Shown here piece after piece: positions 30,315 through 40,414 of a stretch of 64,000 nucleotides of DNA (position 1 is the first letter of the stretch; each line of letters begins with the position of its first letter). The stretch is from Guadua angustifolia (taxonomy: Eukaryota > Streptophyta > Magnoliopsida > Poales > Poaceae): contig JAYEVE010001325.1 of assembly GCA_036346375.1 (NCBI GenBank), forward strand, positions 30,159 through 94,158, written 5' to 3'. The translations under genes were made by a program, and so were the position numbers. Under the pieces are notes generated by a model, which saw only the letters and a program-made list of their open reading frames with translations, had not been told where the DNA came from and ran no database searches.

Positions 30315-31678
30315 CTAATTTTGCTCGTGCCCATAACGCTGCCATATATGCTCAACCAAATCCTTCTTTAGTTGCTTATGTGTAGAGCGAGCACGGATAG
30401 CCGAGTTTCTTTGAAGTACCTCTACGAAGCATGGGTTAGGATTATCACTGGTACCCACTTTTGGTGGTAGCACAATAGTTGCACTCGGATTCTCATTCAA
30501 ATCCAAAGGGATTTTAACCAACTCCTTTTCATCTTCAACTATCATATTATGAAGGATAACACAAACTTGCATTATGTTCACAATATCATCCCTCTTCTAT
30601 AACCGTGTTGGACGACGGACAATATCAAAATGTGATTGGAAAACGCCAAATGCGCACTCGACATCCTTTCTTGCCCCTTCTTGATGTTTTGCATATAATT
30701 TGTCTTTCTCCATTTGAGGATGCGATATTGTCTTCACGAAGACCGCCCACTCGATAAATTTCAGAGGCAAGATAATACCCAATGTCATATTGTGTCCCAT
30801 TTACATTGTACTTTACTTTAGGAGTTTCCTTTAGTGCTTCAATGAATAACGGTGACTTATTCAACACATTGATATCGTTATGTGACTCGGCGGTACCAAA
30901 AAAAAGCATGCCATATACGAAGATCACGTGATGCTACCGCTTCAAGGATCATCGTTGAACGCCCTTGTCACCACGCAGAACATGCTCGCCAAGCTTTCGC
31001 AATTCTTCCATGCCCAATGCATACAATCAATGCTTCCTAACATGCCCGAAAACCCCGACTCATTATCTTGCAGATTTTTTCCACTCGTCACTTCTAGGAG
31101 GGCGAGGTACTCTTCACCAAAACATTCAATCACCCTTCGCGAATTTTCCTAAGCACTCCAAAGACGTGCTCGTTGCAATCTTTAATACCTCGTCAAGTTG
31201 GTCACCGGCGTGCCATATGCTAGCATTCGAATGGCAAGAATACACTTTTGAAGAGGTGAGTGTCCATCTCTACCATCTCGCATCCACTCTTCGAGTAAAA
31301 TAAGGAGACCATCATGAGGGCATTTACGATTCTAAGGAATAGCGGCCTTGTCATCCAAAACCTCCTACGAACATCTCGTCGGTGTAGATAGGATTTATGA
31401 GAAGTAGTTGGCAACAAGATCGTCATGACCAGCTTTCTATTTCTTGGTATATACCTCCTAGGTCCACTTTTGACGGCGGCGCGACGCCGAGGTGAATTTG
31501 ATGTTTCTCCATCGATCTTGGCCTTCAATTTCTCTCAAATCTCCCTTCTATATTCTTCTAAAATTTCATCCTCTGCAATGAAGTCTTCTAGCGTGTACAC
31601 CTCAATAGCATCGAAGTCTTCAGTGGCGGCGCCTTCATCTCAGTAGCAAATTCTTCGGCTCTTCAGAGGATCCGACAT
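30315..31678 (-). pseudogene. PIF/Harbinger (Pong-like) transposase, broken
   Basis: Reading downward from an ATG at 31,678 (MSDPLKSRRICY then TGA), segments in shifting frames give SYLHRRDVRRRFWMTRPLFL, SGFSGMLGSIDCMHWAWKNC, FFGTAESHNDINVLNKSPLF, FVKTISHPQMEKDKLYAKHQ, EGARKDVECAFGVFQSHFDI and, at the end, VCVILHNMIVEDE. These are the order and motifs of the plant DDE_Tnp_4 nuclease: the D of GSIDCMHW, the D of SHNDINVL and the E of ARKDVECAFGV form the catalytic triad. It would cut and paste TTA-flanked elements such as Tourist MITEs. At least two stops occur near the start (in CY-stop-DEG and REI-stop-EK), plus several frameshifts. The partner ORF1 lies upstream on the same strand at 33.2-34.1 kb. 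Confidence 0.88.
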
Positions 31679-31759
31679 CTTCGGAGTGGAGAAGAGATGA
31701 CAGGAATGTTTTGGAGTGGAGAATCGCATCAGAACAAGCGCACTGCAAACATTTATATG

Positions 31760-32130
31760 TGTTGATGGAGTCATGTTCACACATGAAATGGGTTCACACA
31801 TGTTCGCTCTTCAATCATGTGTGCCCTGTTCACACACTTGTTCACACATATAATTTGAAATTCTGTTCACACATGGTACTCTTCATTTTTGTTCACATTT
31901 TTTCACACTCATTCGCACATGTTGCTTGTAATCACCAGTTCATATGTCATTTCAGAGACAAGTACAGAACGACAATAGAATGCTACAAAACGACAATAGA
32001 CTTTAATCACCAGTGCATAGGTCATTTTAGATAGAAACAAGATTGAAACCAGTCATCAACAAGACCAAGACCGAAATAAGAAATATTTCAGATACAAATT
32101 GATGTCATCTGAACATCTACAGAACGACAA
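31760..32130 (-). repeat. Cluster of ttcacacatg and acgacaatag repeats
   Basis: Between 31,768 and 31,922 the word ttcacac(a) occurs about seven times, several within tgttcacacatg. Next, acgacaatag occurs near 31,970, 31,992 and 32,112, and aatcaccagt-tcat repeats at about 31,931 and 32,006. The cluster begins about 80 bp upstream of the Harbinger transposase start. It may be promoter or transposase-binding sequence, or a simple-repeat expansion. Confidence 0.45.
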
Positions 32131-33247
32131 TAGAGTGCAATCTAAACAGCTCCAAGAACCATGCATCTGAACTGACGTGCATCTGAAAAGCTCTATAAAG
32201 GTAACAACTGGGCAGTAATAATTCATTTTGTTAGTCACGTTTTAGATGTACACATATAGGGTTAGCACATAAAGCAGATTGACTCCAGTGAGATTTGCCT
32301 TGGACAAAAATTAAAACACCCAAACTCAGAATCCGCATCGCATCATTCATATTCACTCATTTTTCCTTGGGTACCAACACTACAATGCTGTAAGACCATG
32401 CAGGTCTGAATGAGCCTAAAGTATGGAATCAAAATAGCAAACTAAACTAAGCTACCCTCAAAAACAATCCTGTGAATTCAGCATGTACTCATTCAGATAA
32501 AATTCTTTGAAAAGAAATTGTGGCAAGGAATGAGAGCCATCTGGGATCTGTCAATAAGGTGAACTAATTCCAATCACAGCTTATGTTAATACTTAATACT
32601 AGCTAAATTAGGACTTTTGTTGTCTTTTAATCCATCCCCCTAACAACAGGACCCTAGCTCACCAGCACCACTATAATTCTACAACTAAACTAGTTAAGAC
32701 CTGCCAGTCCCTATCAGAAATGGTGTTGCAACAGGGAGACAATATTTCTGCAGAGCATTCAGGAAAATTTCTTTACTTTGTTTCCGCGATCACACACTGC
32801 ATCCTCTGCACCCATCAATTGCTGTGAATTTTGGATCAATGGATCATGCGTTAACATGATGAACTTCTAATTTCTAAACTCTGTAGAGATCAGAAGGCAC
32901 TCGTTCTCTTGTCACGTCGAATCCACTGAGATCAAGAACACATCTGACCAATCCAGTAGAATAAGAAAAAATGAAAAATGGCAAACCACTGTCCCATTGG
33001 GGGGAAATTTGAGGATTTGCCATACTCAAGTTGGTGCACTCCCCCCAATTCTGCCACCCCAACAACAACGCACCAAAATTTGACCTCTAAATTCGAAACA
33101 ACCATAAAAAAATGTACCCAAAAAAGGCAATATTTACCCCTCACGTACCCATAAATCTATTGAGTTGCATGTAGGACGTGGAATAGAAGTGAAAATGCTA
33201 CTAAATTGAAGGCATGCTAAAATGAACAGATCGAGAAATGTACTTGT
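32131..33247. other. Spacer between the two Harbinger ORFs
   Basis: AT-rich, with no recognised gene. Short minus-strand open frames near 32,870-33,144 have no family motif. A spacer of about 1.5 kb between ORF1 and ORF2 is acceptable for Pong-like elements. Confidence 0.4.
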
Positions 33248-34093
33248 TTAAGTTTCAGGAAATAACATCTTCCTAAAACAATTCAAGGCAGCAGCATGTT
33301 CAGCCTTTTCGTCATCAGACATTTCCTTTGTGTCTCTTGAGAGAAGGCTAGTATAAACTTCCATCATCTTGGTTTCTTTCTCATACTTTTTTGCCTCTTT
33401 GTTTTCCTTTGCAGCAAGATGGGCCAGTCTTGTTGATTCGAGCTTCTCAAATTGATATTTTTTTGCAATTCTAATACCTTCATGCGGTTCTCATTAGCCT
33501 CACCGATTTTGCTAAATTTGTCAAGTCGATCAACATCAATTGCAGATTGCTTTGTCTTTCCGTTCTCATTGTCATCTATTGCAACTACCTTAGACTTGAA
33601 TCTCGCATCAAATGCAGCCTTTTTAGCGACCTTTTGTCCCATTGGTCGTGGGCTGCACTTCCTCTAAAGAATCTGATTTTTCTTCCACTACCTCATCTTG
33701 GTTTGATGCCTTCCTTTTACATGCATTCTTGAGTTGATTGTTGTATGTTATCCACTTTGGTCCGTTTCGGACAAGATACCAAACATCCATTAACACAAAA
33801 TATCCTAGCCTTAGCTCTTGGTTGTCATCCTCATAGAACTTGTGGGCCTTATCAATCCACATCTGATCTGAATAACCGCTAGTATATACTCTTCGAGCCT
33901 TCAGCCAAGCACTATGGAAAAGGTCTATCAACTTGTTAATTTTGTGCCACCGATCCTTGGCTTGCTTCATATTTCTTCTCCTATGTTTTGGTGTGGACAT
34001 ATTGTAAGAATCAACTACATCACTCCAATATTGTTCGTGCCTCCGATCGGCTCCCTCGATTGGGTCCATCGAATTATTCAACCAAGAGCTCAT
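33248..34093 (-). pseudogene. Harbinger ORF1: Myb/SANT-like, NAM-associated protein
   Basis: From an ATG at 34,093 one frame reads RRHEQYWSDVVDSYN, RRRNMKQAKDRWHKINKLID and ARRVYTSGYSDQMWIDKAHK, a Myb/SANT-like trihelix fold that binds transposon ends. After a frameshift near 33,630 a second frame gives MGQKVAKKAAFDARFKSK, AIDVDRLDKFSKI, then (after another shift) KETKMMEVYTSLLSRDTKEM and a stop at 33,250-33,248. This is the C-terminal coiled region annotated in plants as NAM-associated. In Pong-type elements ORF1 helps the transposase enter the nucleus and bind DNA. The order ORF1 then ORF2 on one strand matches such elements. Terminal inverted repeats of the whole element were sought around 30.2 and 34.2 kb and not found. 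Confidence 0.85.
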
Positions 34094-34200
34094 CTATAAT
34101 TGTAAACAAAGAATATTATCAGACCAAAATTGAGAGAAAGTTAAGTTACTAATGACCATGTTTTTCCATGTGACTCACCAGCCTAACATCTTCTGCTTGT

Positions 34201-36986
34201 TGTAGTGACCCCCATTTTTACATAAATGCAAAAATAGAAATCTCATGTGCATACATGCTAGTCCCATGATCAGTAGCTAGCACGCACATTTACAACAATT
34301 GATATCACATCCATACTCTTTATTACAAATAATAAAGGTAATTTATACAATAAAATCTTACAATTCAGAGTAATGCAGCGGAAAGAATCAAAATCTTGTA
34401 GTGTGCCCATCCAATCCTCAGTAATCGACAAGGCATAATCCCTAGAAAAACTCGTTAACATTCTCGCATCCTGCGCCAAATAAGTTTTGTCGAGCTATTA
34501 TGATTCTTCACCTAAAAACAACGAATAAGCAAGGGTGAGTACTTGTGTACTTAGCAAGACTTTTGCAAAACCTATAATATATGCAGGCCATTTCAAAGGA
34601 AATGTTTCTACGGTTAATTTGCATAAAGCCAATTTGAAATGTAAAACAAGTAGTAATTGCGAAACGGAATTTAAGTAAAAGCAATTTAATACGAAAATAA
34701 TAGAATGTAAGTACGAACAAGTAAATCACGAACCTGGGTATCTTGACCATATCCATGAACCAATTTCTACCATCACCCGGTAGAATCCAAACCAACTTCT
34801 ACCAACACGCGGTAGAATCCAAAGTAACTTCTACCAACACCCGGTAGAATCCAAAGTTTTATGAAAATAAAAACAGCTAACTATGTGATGACTTTACCAA
34901 GTGCCCATGACCGCGGGCGCGGCTAATCGATTAGATTTACACTCTGCAGAGGTGTACAGCTTTACCCACAAGAAATGATCAACTTCTTTTGCCAGGCCAG
35001 TAACACACTTCCTTTGGTGTGTCGGCTAGGTGATCAAAACGTAACCGTTACATTACTTAACCCTATCTTTGCACCAGCTCAATAATATTAATCCCTTACT
35101 ATGATAGCAGGAATACACACCCAAGACATGACAAGAACCCCGTCATTCACAAAGACAACACAGCAAGAACCCCGCCATTCACACCGCAGCAAGAAACCCC
35201 GCCTACACACATTCCTCCTCATAGCAAGGCATACATCACTCGCTCCACCTACCATGTGCAAAGCTAGTTTTAAGGAACTTAATAGGTTAAGGCTGTCCCA
35301 TACCAGAGACTTGTGGTTGTACGGTTATCTTGGCTCGAAACAACCCATAGTTCGGTCCTTAATCCGACACGGCAATAATCTCCCTACACTACGTGCAAGT
35401 CCATGCACCTTTGGCTATTGCCAATAATTGCCCGCATCAAAATAATAGTTTTATTTTTATTTTTAACCAAAATACCAATAGCCATCATCATGTCTCAATA
35501 TTTCTAAGTTTCATATGATCAAGTTTTCCAATTGATTTATCCCAAATCTAAAGCATGGCTAAGCATGATTATCAACACATATACCCAAATTGACATAAGA
35601 TATTGTCTAACCATAATTCTAGGGTTATCAAGGTTCACATGTCAACACTAAAGGAATTTCATAAAATAACAGGTATATCTACCAGTACCCACAAAGTAGC
35701 TGAGTTTAATAAATATACGCATGCAACAAAAACATTTAATGAAAACATTTATAAAACTGGGATCAACATGGTCAAAGGGGGTACTTGCCTTGCTTGTTGA
35801 TGTCTTCAACGGTTGAAGTCGCAATGATGATGGAAATAGTTACGCCGGGTTCTACACGCCGTCAAATGAATATAGCAAATAACAAATTTCAATAAGAACA
35901 AATAGAATACAAATAAAAGAATCGAATAAACAAACAAAATATAACAAACATTTTAGAGTTGGTTATTTATCATTTTATGCGATTATTATTTTATTGACTC
36001 CTTTGCTTTATAATTTATTAGGGTTATTTGAATTCATGTTTAGTTATTTATTAACTTTATGTTACAACCTGTATATTTTCAATAGTACACCCTAAGTATT
36101 TTTGTATATTCAGGTTCTTAAGGATATATGAGTCTAACAAAATTTACTTTAGTTAATTTGGAGCTTATTTGCAGAAATTCTATGTATATCATATTTTGAA
36201 TCTTTTTCTTTAAATTTAAATTTAAATTCAAACAGAGTTGGACTTCAAAATATTTTTGCATATTTTGAATCTACATGAATTTATATGAATTTAGGAATTT
36301 ATTTCACTTTATTTTGACTGTTGGGACCTGTACGATGGAAACTGTGTCCTTGAAGCGGTGGATCATAGCCTAAGAGAGACGCAGCTCGACCTTGAGCACT
36401 TGCTAAGTGTGGGTATGTGGCGCGCGCCATCGCCGGCTTTGGTCGTGCACCGACCCGAGCGCCGGCCGTCCGTGGTGCAGGTTGTGAACGTCTGCAATCC
36501 GAGGACGTGACGCCGGGTCTGTCGGCAGTGTACAGACTACGCCCGATTTTTCCCATGTGTCTCGTGGCTACGACGCATCGTCGTCGGCAAACATTTCTAG
36601 CGTCGAGACGTCTTGGACGCTTAGCGGGCCAAGATGACAGATCTTATATATCGGAGGCAACATATTGGCCTCATTTGGAATGCCGGAGTTTTCTTTTTCT
36701 GATTCCTATGGAAATTGTACTGTGAAAACAGTGCAAAATTATTTCCTTAGTTACAAACAGGATCGTAGTACTTAGGGTCGTTCAAAACAACAATAATGAG
36801 CTGTCCTAATAATTATATTCCTTTATGCAAAAGCGAGTTTTCATTTGCAATAGACATAATGTTTTCTAAAGAGTAAGTTATAAGTGCAGTTGACATTGAT
36901 AATAAATAATAAATAACAATATAAGTATGTAAATCAAGTAACTTTCTTTGTCACAACATTTTCGTATTGGCGATCCTCTACCAAAT
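34201..36986 (-). repeat. Unclassified AT-rich repeat, possibly LARD/LTR of minus orientation
   Basis: Starts tgtagtgacccccattttt on the plus strand, the complement of a typical LTR end (gggggtcactaca). It contains grass-repeat-like text (gggtgagtacttgtgtactta, cttagcaagacttttgcaaa). The GC-rich patch at 36,400-36,620 has open frames in both directions but no motif. No LTR pair or target duplication was identified, so the class is uncertain and no gene is called. Confidence 0.3.
34761..34856 (+). repeat. 32-bp tandem repeat, three copies
   Basis: Units begin at 34,761, 34,793 and 34,825, each with cttctaccaacacccggtag followed by aatccaaa, and differ at a few positions (for example acgcgg in unit 2). 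Each unit contains the inverted pair cttctac...gtagaa-like, so a single unit can form a short hairpin. Confidence 0.88.
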
Positions 36987-37588
36987 TGTTTGCGCCAAAA
37001 TTGGCAGGAACAACATAATCGGCAATCCGAAGATCAGCAGGAGTTTGAATAGCGCACAGTGGAGATTTGGAAACAGATGAGTCTATTTAGGAAACCTAAG
37101 CCGATACGGATTCTGTTGCTACCGTGTTGTAATAGGACTCGGATCGGCCGGAGGGTATATAAGACGAGCTTAGGCTGCCTAGGAAGATCATCCCTAGCAA
37201 AAATCACATCTACTAGTTTCTCTTTTCATTAGTTTTTCAGTCTTGTAATACCTTCCTTTGTAAGTCAATTTTGATCAATAAAGTTGTGCATCGCCGATTA
37301 TTGGTCTTCATCGATTTCGCTCCAGGTTTGGTTTGCTTTGTTTTGTTGCGCATCGCCTTCTCAGAGTAGATCTGCCTTTATACCAAGATTAGCCTTGATC
37401 GGCTAATCTCGCTACATTCTAATCGGCTTTTGGATGATCAGAGTTACACCGATCATCGTTTGATATCGGCTTTGAGAGATTTCACGACTTTACCTTATCA
37501 ATTGCAGGGTCAAATCGATTGGCACGCTTGAATCAGGTGTTCGTTTGGTGTCAGTTTAAAACCCTACTTCAAGTTTTTGGCGCCAACA
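36987..37588 (+). repeat. Gypsy LTR (602 bp) with complementary termini
   Basis: The left end tgtttgcgccaaaa and the right end tttttggcgccaaca are near-perfect complements, the TG...CA style of plant Gypsy LTRs with extended terminal palindromes. Inside are tatataag at 37,156 and aataaag at 37,276, fitting U3 promoter and polyadenylation. It is followed by cttaacacgcccagtgggac, a common Gypsy primer-binding-site neighbourhood. No second LTR lies downstream in the window. Confidence 0.7.
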
Positions 37589-37974
37589 CACTCTTAACAC
37601 GCCCAGTGGGACTCATCAAAAAGATGACTGTAGGCAAATCTATTTCGCCAGCCGACGTCAATGCCAAAGTCATAATCATCCCCACGTTGGACGATTTAAC
37701 CCCGCACATGTAAGGAAATTGAAGGCGAAAGGTCGCCCGAGGAGATGATGTTGGGTTGCTATCAGAAAACCCGACGAGGGGTCACCCAGAAGGCTGCGCT
37801 TCCGACGTTGAACCCTCTCGGCGACGCTGGCATCTCGTCCGATTCGGTAAGCCGATATATGCCGGCTCAAGCTGAGTTGTCTGTTATGATTGAGCAATCT
37901 GTGCATCATGCATTAATTAATTAATTAATCAATCATCGGCCTTGGTTACAACATTAAAGCCGATGATTGAAAAA
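37589..37974 (+). pseudogene. Gypsy leader and gag start remnant
   Basis: After the LTR the frame NTRPVGLIKKMTVGKS leads to a stop at about 37,711. The tRNA-complement-like cgcccagtgggac precedes a potential gag ATG at 37,624. Homology fades by 37,975, where AT-rich repeat sequence begins. The remnant is too short to assign a protein domain. Gag would form the particle in which reverse transcription occurs. Confidence 0.45.
37929..37970 (+). repeat. Perfect 12-bp hairpin with 18-nt loop
   Basis: tcaatcatcggc (37,929-37,940) pairs with gccgatgattga (37,959-37,970). It is preceded by four ttaa repeats (37,911-37,928). Function unknown. Confidence 0.7.
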
Positions 37975-38905
37975 TTTTATGTATGATCTAGAAGTAATCT
38001 TTATCTTTCTTTAGAAATTTTAGAGCATGATATGACTTGTATGATTTTAAAAATTCTGACAAGGCTATTGTGTCGGTTTTTAGTTTTTAGGTTTTAATTT
38101 TTTTGTAGTTCTAAATTAAATGATATTATTTTTAAACTTTTTCTGAGTGATCCTATGGAGATATATATATTATCATAAGTTTTTATAGTAAGACCTATTA
38201 TTTATATATATATATAAATAATAAAATTTTGAAACCGATCTATTGAGTTATTTGCATTTTTGCTTTTTTGATTTTTTTTTCCAATGCATCCAAATGAGCT
38301 TGTATTTTTGTGGAAATTTTTATTATGGTTCCATCAGTACTTTTAGTGATGTCATAAAAATTTCAAAGGGTTATCTCATTTGTTCATTTTTAATAAATTC
38401 TAACAAGCCTACTGAGAAATGTTCTCAGTCACCTCTCACTGTTTTTGATTTTACACCTGCATTAATGTGTTAAACTTCCTTTGAAACTTTTTATACCAGT
38501 ATCTTAGACTCTTTGCAAGGCCCCAAAAAAATCATAGAGAGTAATAATTTAAATATATTTTTAAACAAATCTGGCAATGTTCATATTCTTAGTTTAAATG
38601 TTGTTTTTCATTTTCTTGAGGCATTAAGTTCATTCAAACTCTTCTGAAACTTTTTGGGTATGCTATATAGAGATTATTTAGGGTTTATCCAAATTTTTCC
38701 AGATTTGCAACTTATGTGCTTTTGGCTTTTGTATTTTTAAAAAGAGAAATCCATCGAATAAAAGAATTTTCCCAAGGATGAAAATTCAAGAAAATAAGGA
38801 AAAAGATAGTAATATAAATTTAAATCTTGGCTTCAATTAAAAAATTTTATTCTCTATATTTTAAATTTTTAGTTTATCCTTTTAAAAATTTTTAGGATGT
38901 TACAA
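37975..38905 (-). repeat. AT-rich LTR-like repeat, relative of 6,300-6,935
   Basis: Shares ordered words with the 6.3-kb segment and has the same terminal ggatgttaca (minus strand tgtaacatcctaaaaa). It contains atatatata at 38,205-38,218. No gene. It may be the LTR of the minus-oriented element suggested by the tgtagtgacc start at 34,201, but the 5-bp flanks do not match. Confidence 0.4.
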
Positions 38906-39227
38906 CACGGCCCTTGCCCTTTCATAACTAAGGCAAGTGATAAAGAATACTTCTAACTGAATCTCAATTAATTATATGAAGATCAATATTAATATACAAA
39001 TTTAAGACACAAACAAACATGTATGTCACATTATTTCAGGATCTCACATCTCAAAAAAAAAAACTCAAGCTAGGTCCTGTGAGTCACCAAGAAATGCTGT
39101 TGCTCGATGAGTTTTAAGAACGCTGCAATCGAAATGTTCACTCCGCTTGAATTGTCAGTCGACAAGATGTCGTAGGCACGGTGAGCAATGGAAACATTTA
39201 CTGCGTTGTTGTACATCTGCGACGGAA
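38906..39227. other. Short interval 3' of the receptor-kinase pseudogene
   Basis: No gene. It would correspond to downstream sequence of the lectin receptor kinase relic. Nothing further is recognised. Confidence 0.4.
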
Positions 39228-39598
39228 TTACGGCAGTGGCACATCACCGAGTTCAACATGTGCATAGCTCGCTCGATGGATGGCCGCCGCCCGATCGCAG
39301 TGCGCGCACTAGAGCCCGACTATTAGTACACGCTCCATCTCCCGCCGTCGAGCTCTTCACCCTTAGCCTCTCGTTAGCTGCAGCAAGAATATTGTTCTTG
39401 CCGTACAATTTCCATACCCATTTCAATAGCACGAAGAATCGGTCATCTGTCGCTCTTCCACCGACGCCGCCGAAACGATCTCTAGCACGACGATGCGAAG
39501 GTTGTAGATATCTGACTGTTTGCTTTGCTTCTATGTATTGACGAACTCCGGGTCTATGTTTCCCGCGGTTCCAAGAACAATATGTGTTGTGCGCAAAT

Positions 39599-40414
39599 CA
39601 ATGGTGTATCCAGAAACTTAGAAAGGAGGGGGCTAAAATTGAGACCTCCAAACTAATATATATATATAGTATTTTTTCGTAACATAGAACATGACGAATG
39701 ATATATATAATATAAAAATACCAACACTTATTTAACAGTTGTATATAATATAAATACGTAACATTACAAAGAAAAAAACGCATCGATCATTACTTCTTAA
39801 GAGTTGATAGTTGATATTTATGGGTTTTATGTTTTGAAAACGTTACAGAATATCTTCCATGTCTATCTTGGAAAATATGTCTCACTCGATGTAGTATACC
39901 ATGAGATCATTTAACCAGTCATCACTTATCCTATTACGCAAATCTGTCTTATAATCTTCATTACCGAGAAAGCCCTTTCAATTGTAGCTGTACCCACAGG
40001 TAAAACTAATACTAATTCAATAAGCCTATAGACTAATGGATAAATAACATGCTTTTTTGCTTCAACCATCATCACCGTGAGACTAGCAAGATCATCATAA
40101 CTTGAAAATTCTTCTCTTCTCAAATCATCAATGAATAAGTCAAGTTGTGCTTCCAAAACCACACTATCATATGAAGAGAAATCATCTGAATAAATCTCTG
40201 AAAGCCGAAAAAGCCTACCATGTTCAAAATTTGCAAATGAATCTCTTGGGTCTAGACAAGCAATGCATCTCAAAAGCTCTATCGAAGATTCACTGAACCA
40301 ATTATTTAACTCAGTAGCTTTCCTAAATTTGTAGACGAGTTTTCCCTAAATTTGTCTAACTTAGGGGGGAGGAGGGGGGGAGGGTGGGGCTCGGGGCCCC
40401 TGTGAATACGCCTG
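39599..40414 (-). mobile_element. hAT element (816 bp) inside the receptor-kinase gene
   Basis: On the minus strand it starts caggcgtattcac and ends gtatacaccattg-like, imperfect inverted repeats. Flanks attgcgcg and atttgcgc are a blurred 8-bp target duplication. Removing it joins DHATGL to RTTHIVLGTAGNIDPEF of the kinase. It carries the last part of a hAT transposase and a G-run next to its 5' end (40,363-40,400). Confidence 0.8.
39926..40273 (-). pseudogene. hAT transposase C-terminal dimerisation fragment
   Basis: A 115-codon minus-strand frame contains YPLVYRLIELVLVLPVGTAT followed by IERAFSVMKII. This is the signature of the hAT C-terminal dimerisation domain (plant TTF-type zinc-finger hAT transposases), with LP-x-T-A-x-x-E-R-x-F-S as the core. 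The upstream zinc finger and DDE catalytic region are missing, since the carrier element is only 816 bp. It would have bound its partner subunit in the transpososome. It is now a non-autonomous remnant lying inside the lectin receptor kinase pseudogene on the same strand, so it probably adds nothing to the kinase transcript except stops. Confidence 0.88.

Noticed and set aside
34761..34856. CRISPR-like array (regular 32-bp repeats)
   Set aside because: Units are directly abutting without unique spacers, and the context is a plant nuclear repeat region. It is a minisatellite.
35101..35427. 108-codon plus-strand open frame
   Set aside because: Threonine/histidine-rich low-complexity text over repeated agcaagaaccccgcc words. 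No domain.
39188..39541. 117-codon plus-strand frame
   Set aside because: It is antisense to the receptor kinase C-terminus (MERVLIVGL...CAH), so it is a shadow.
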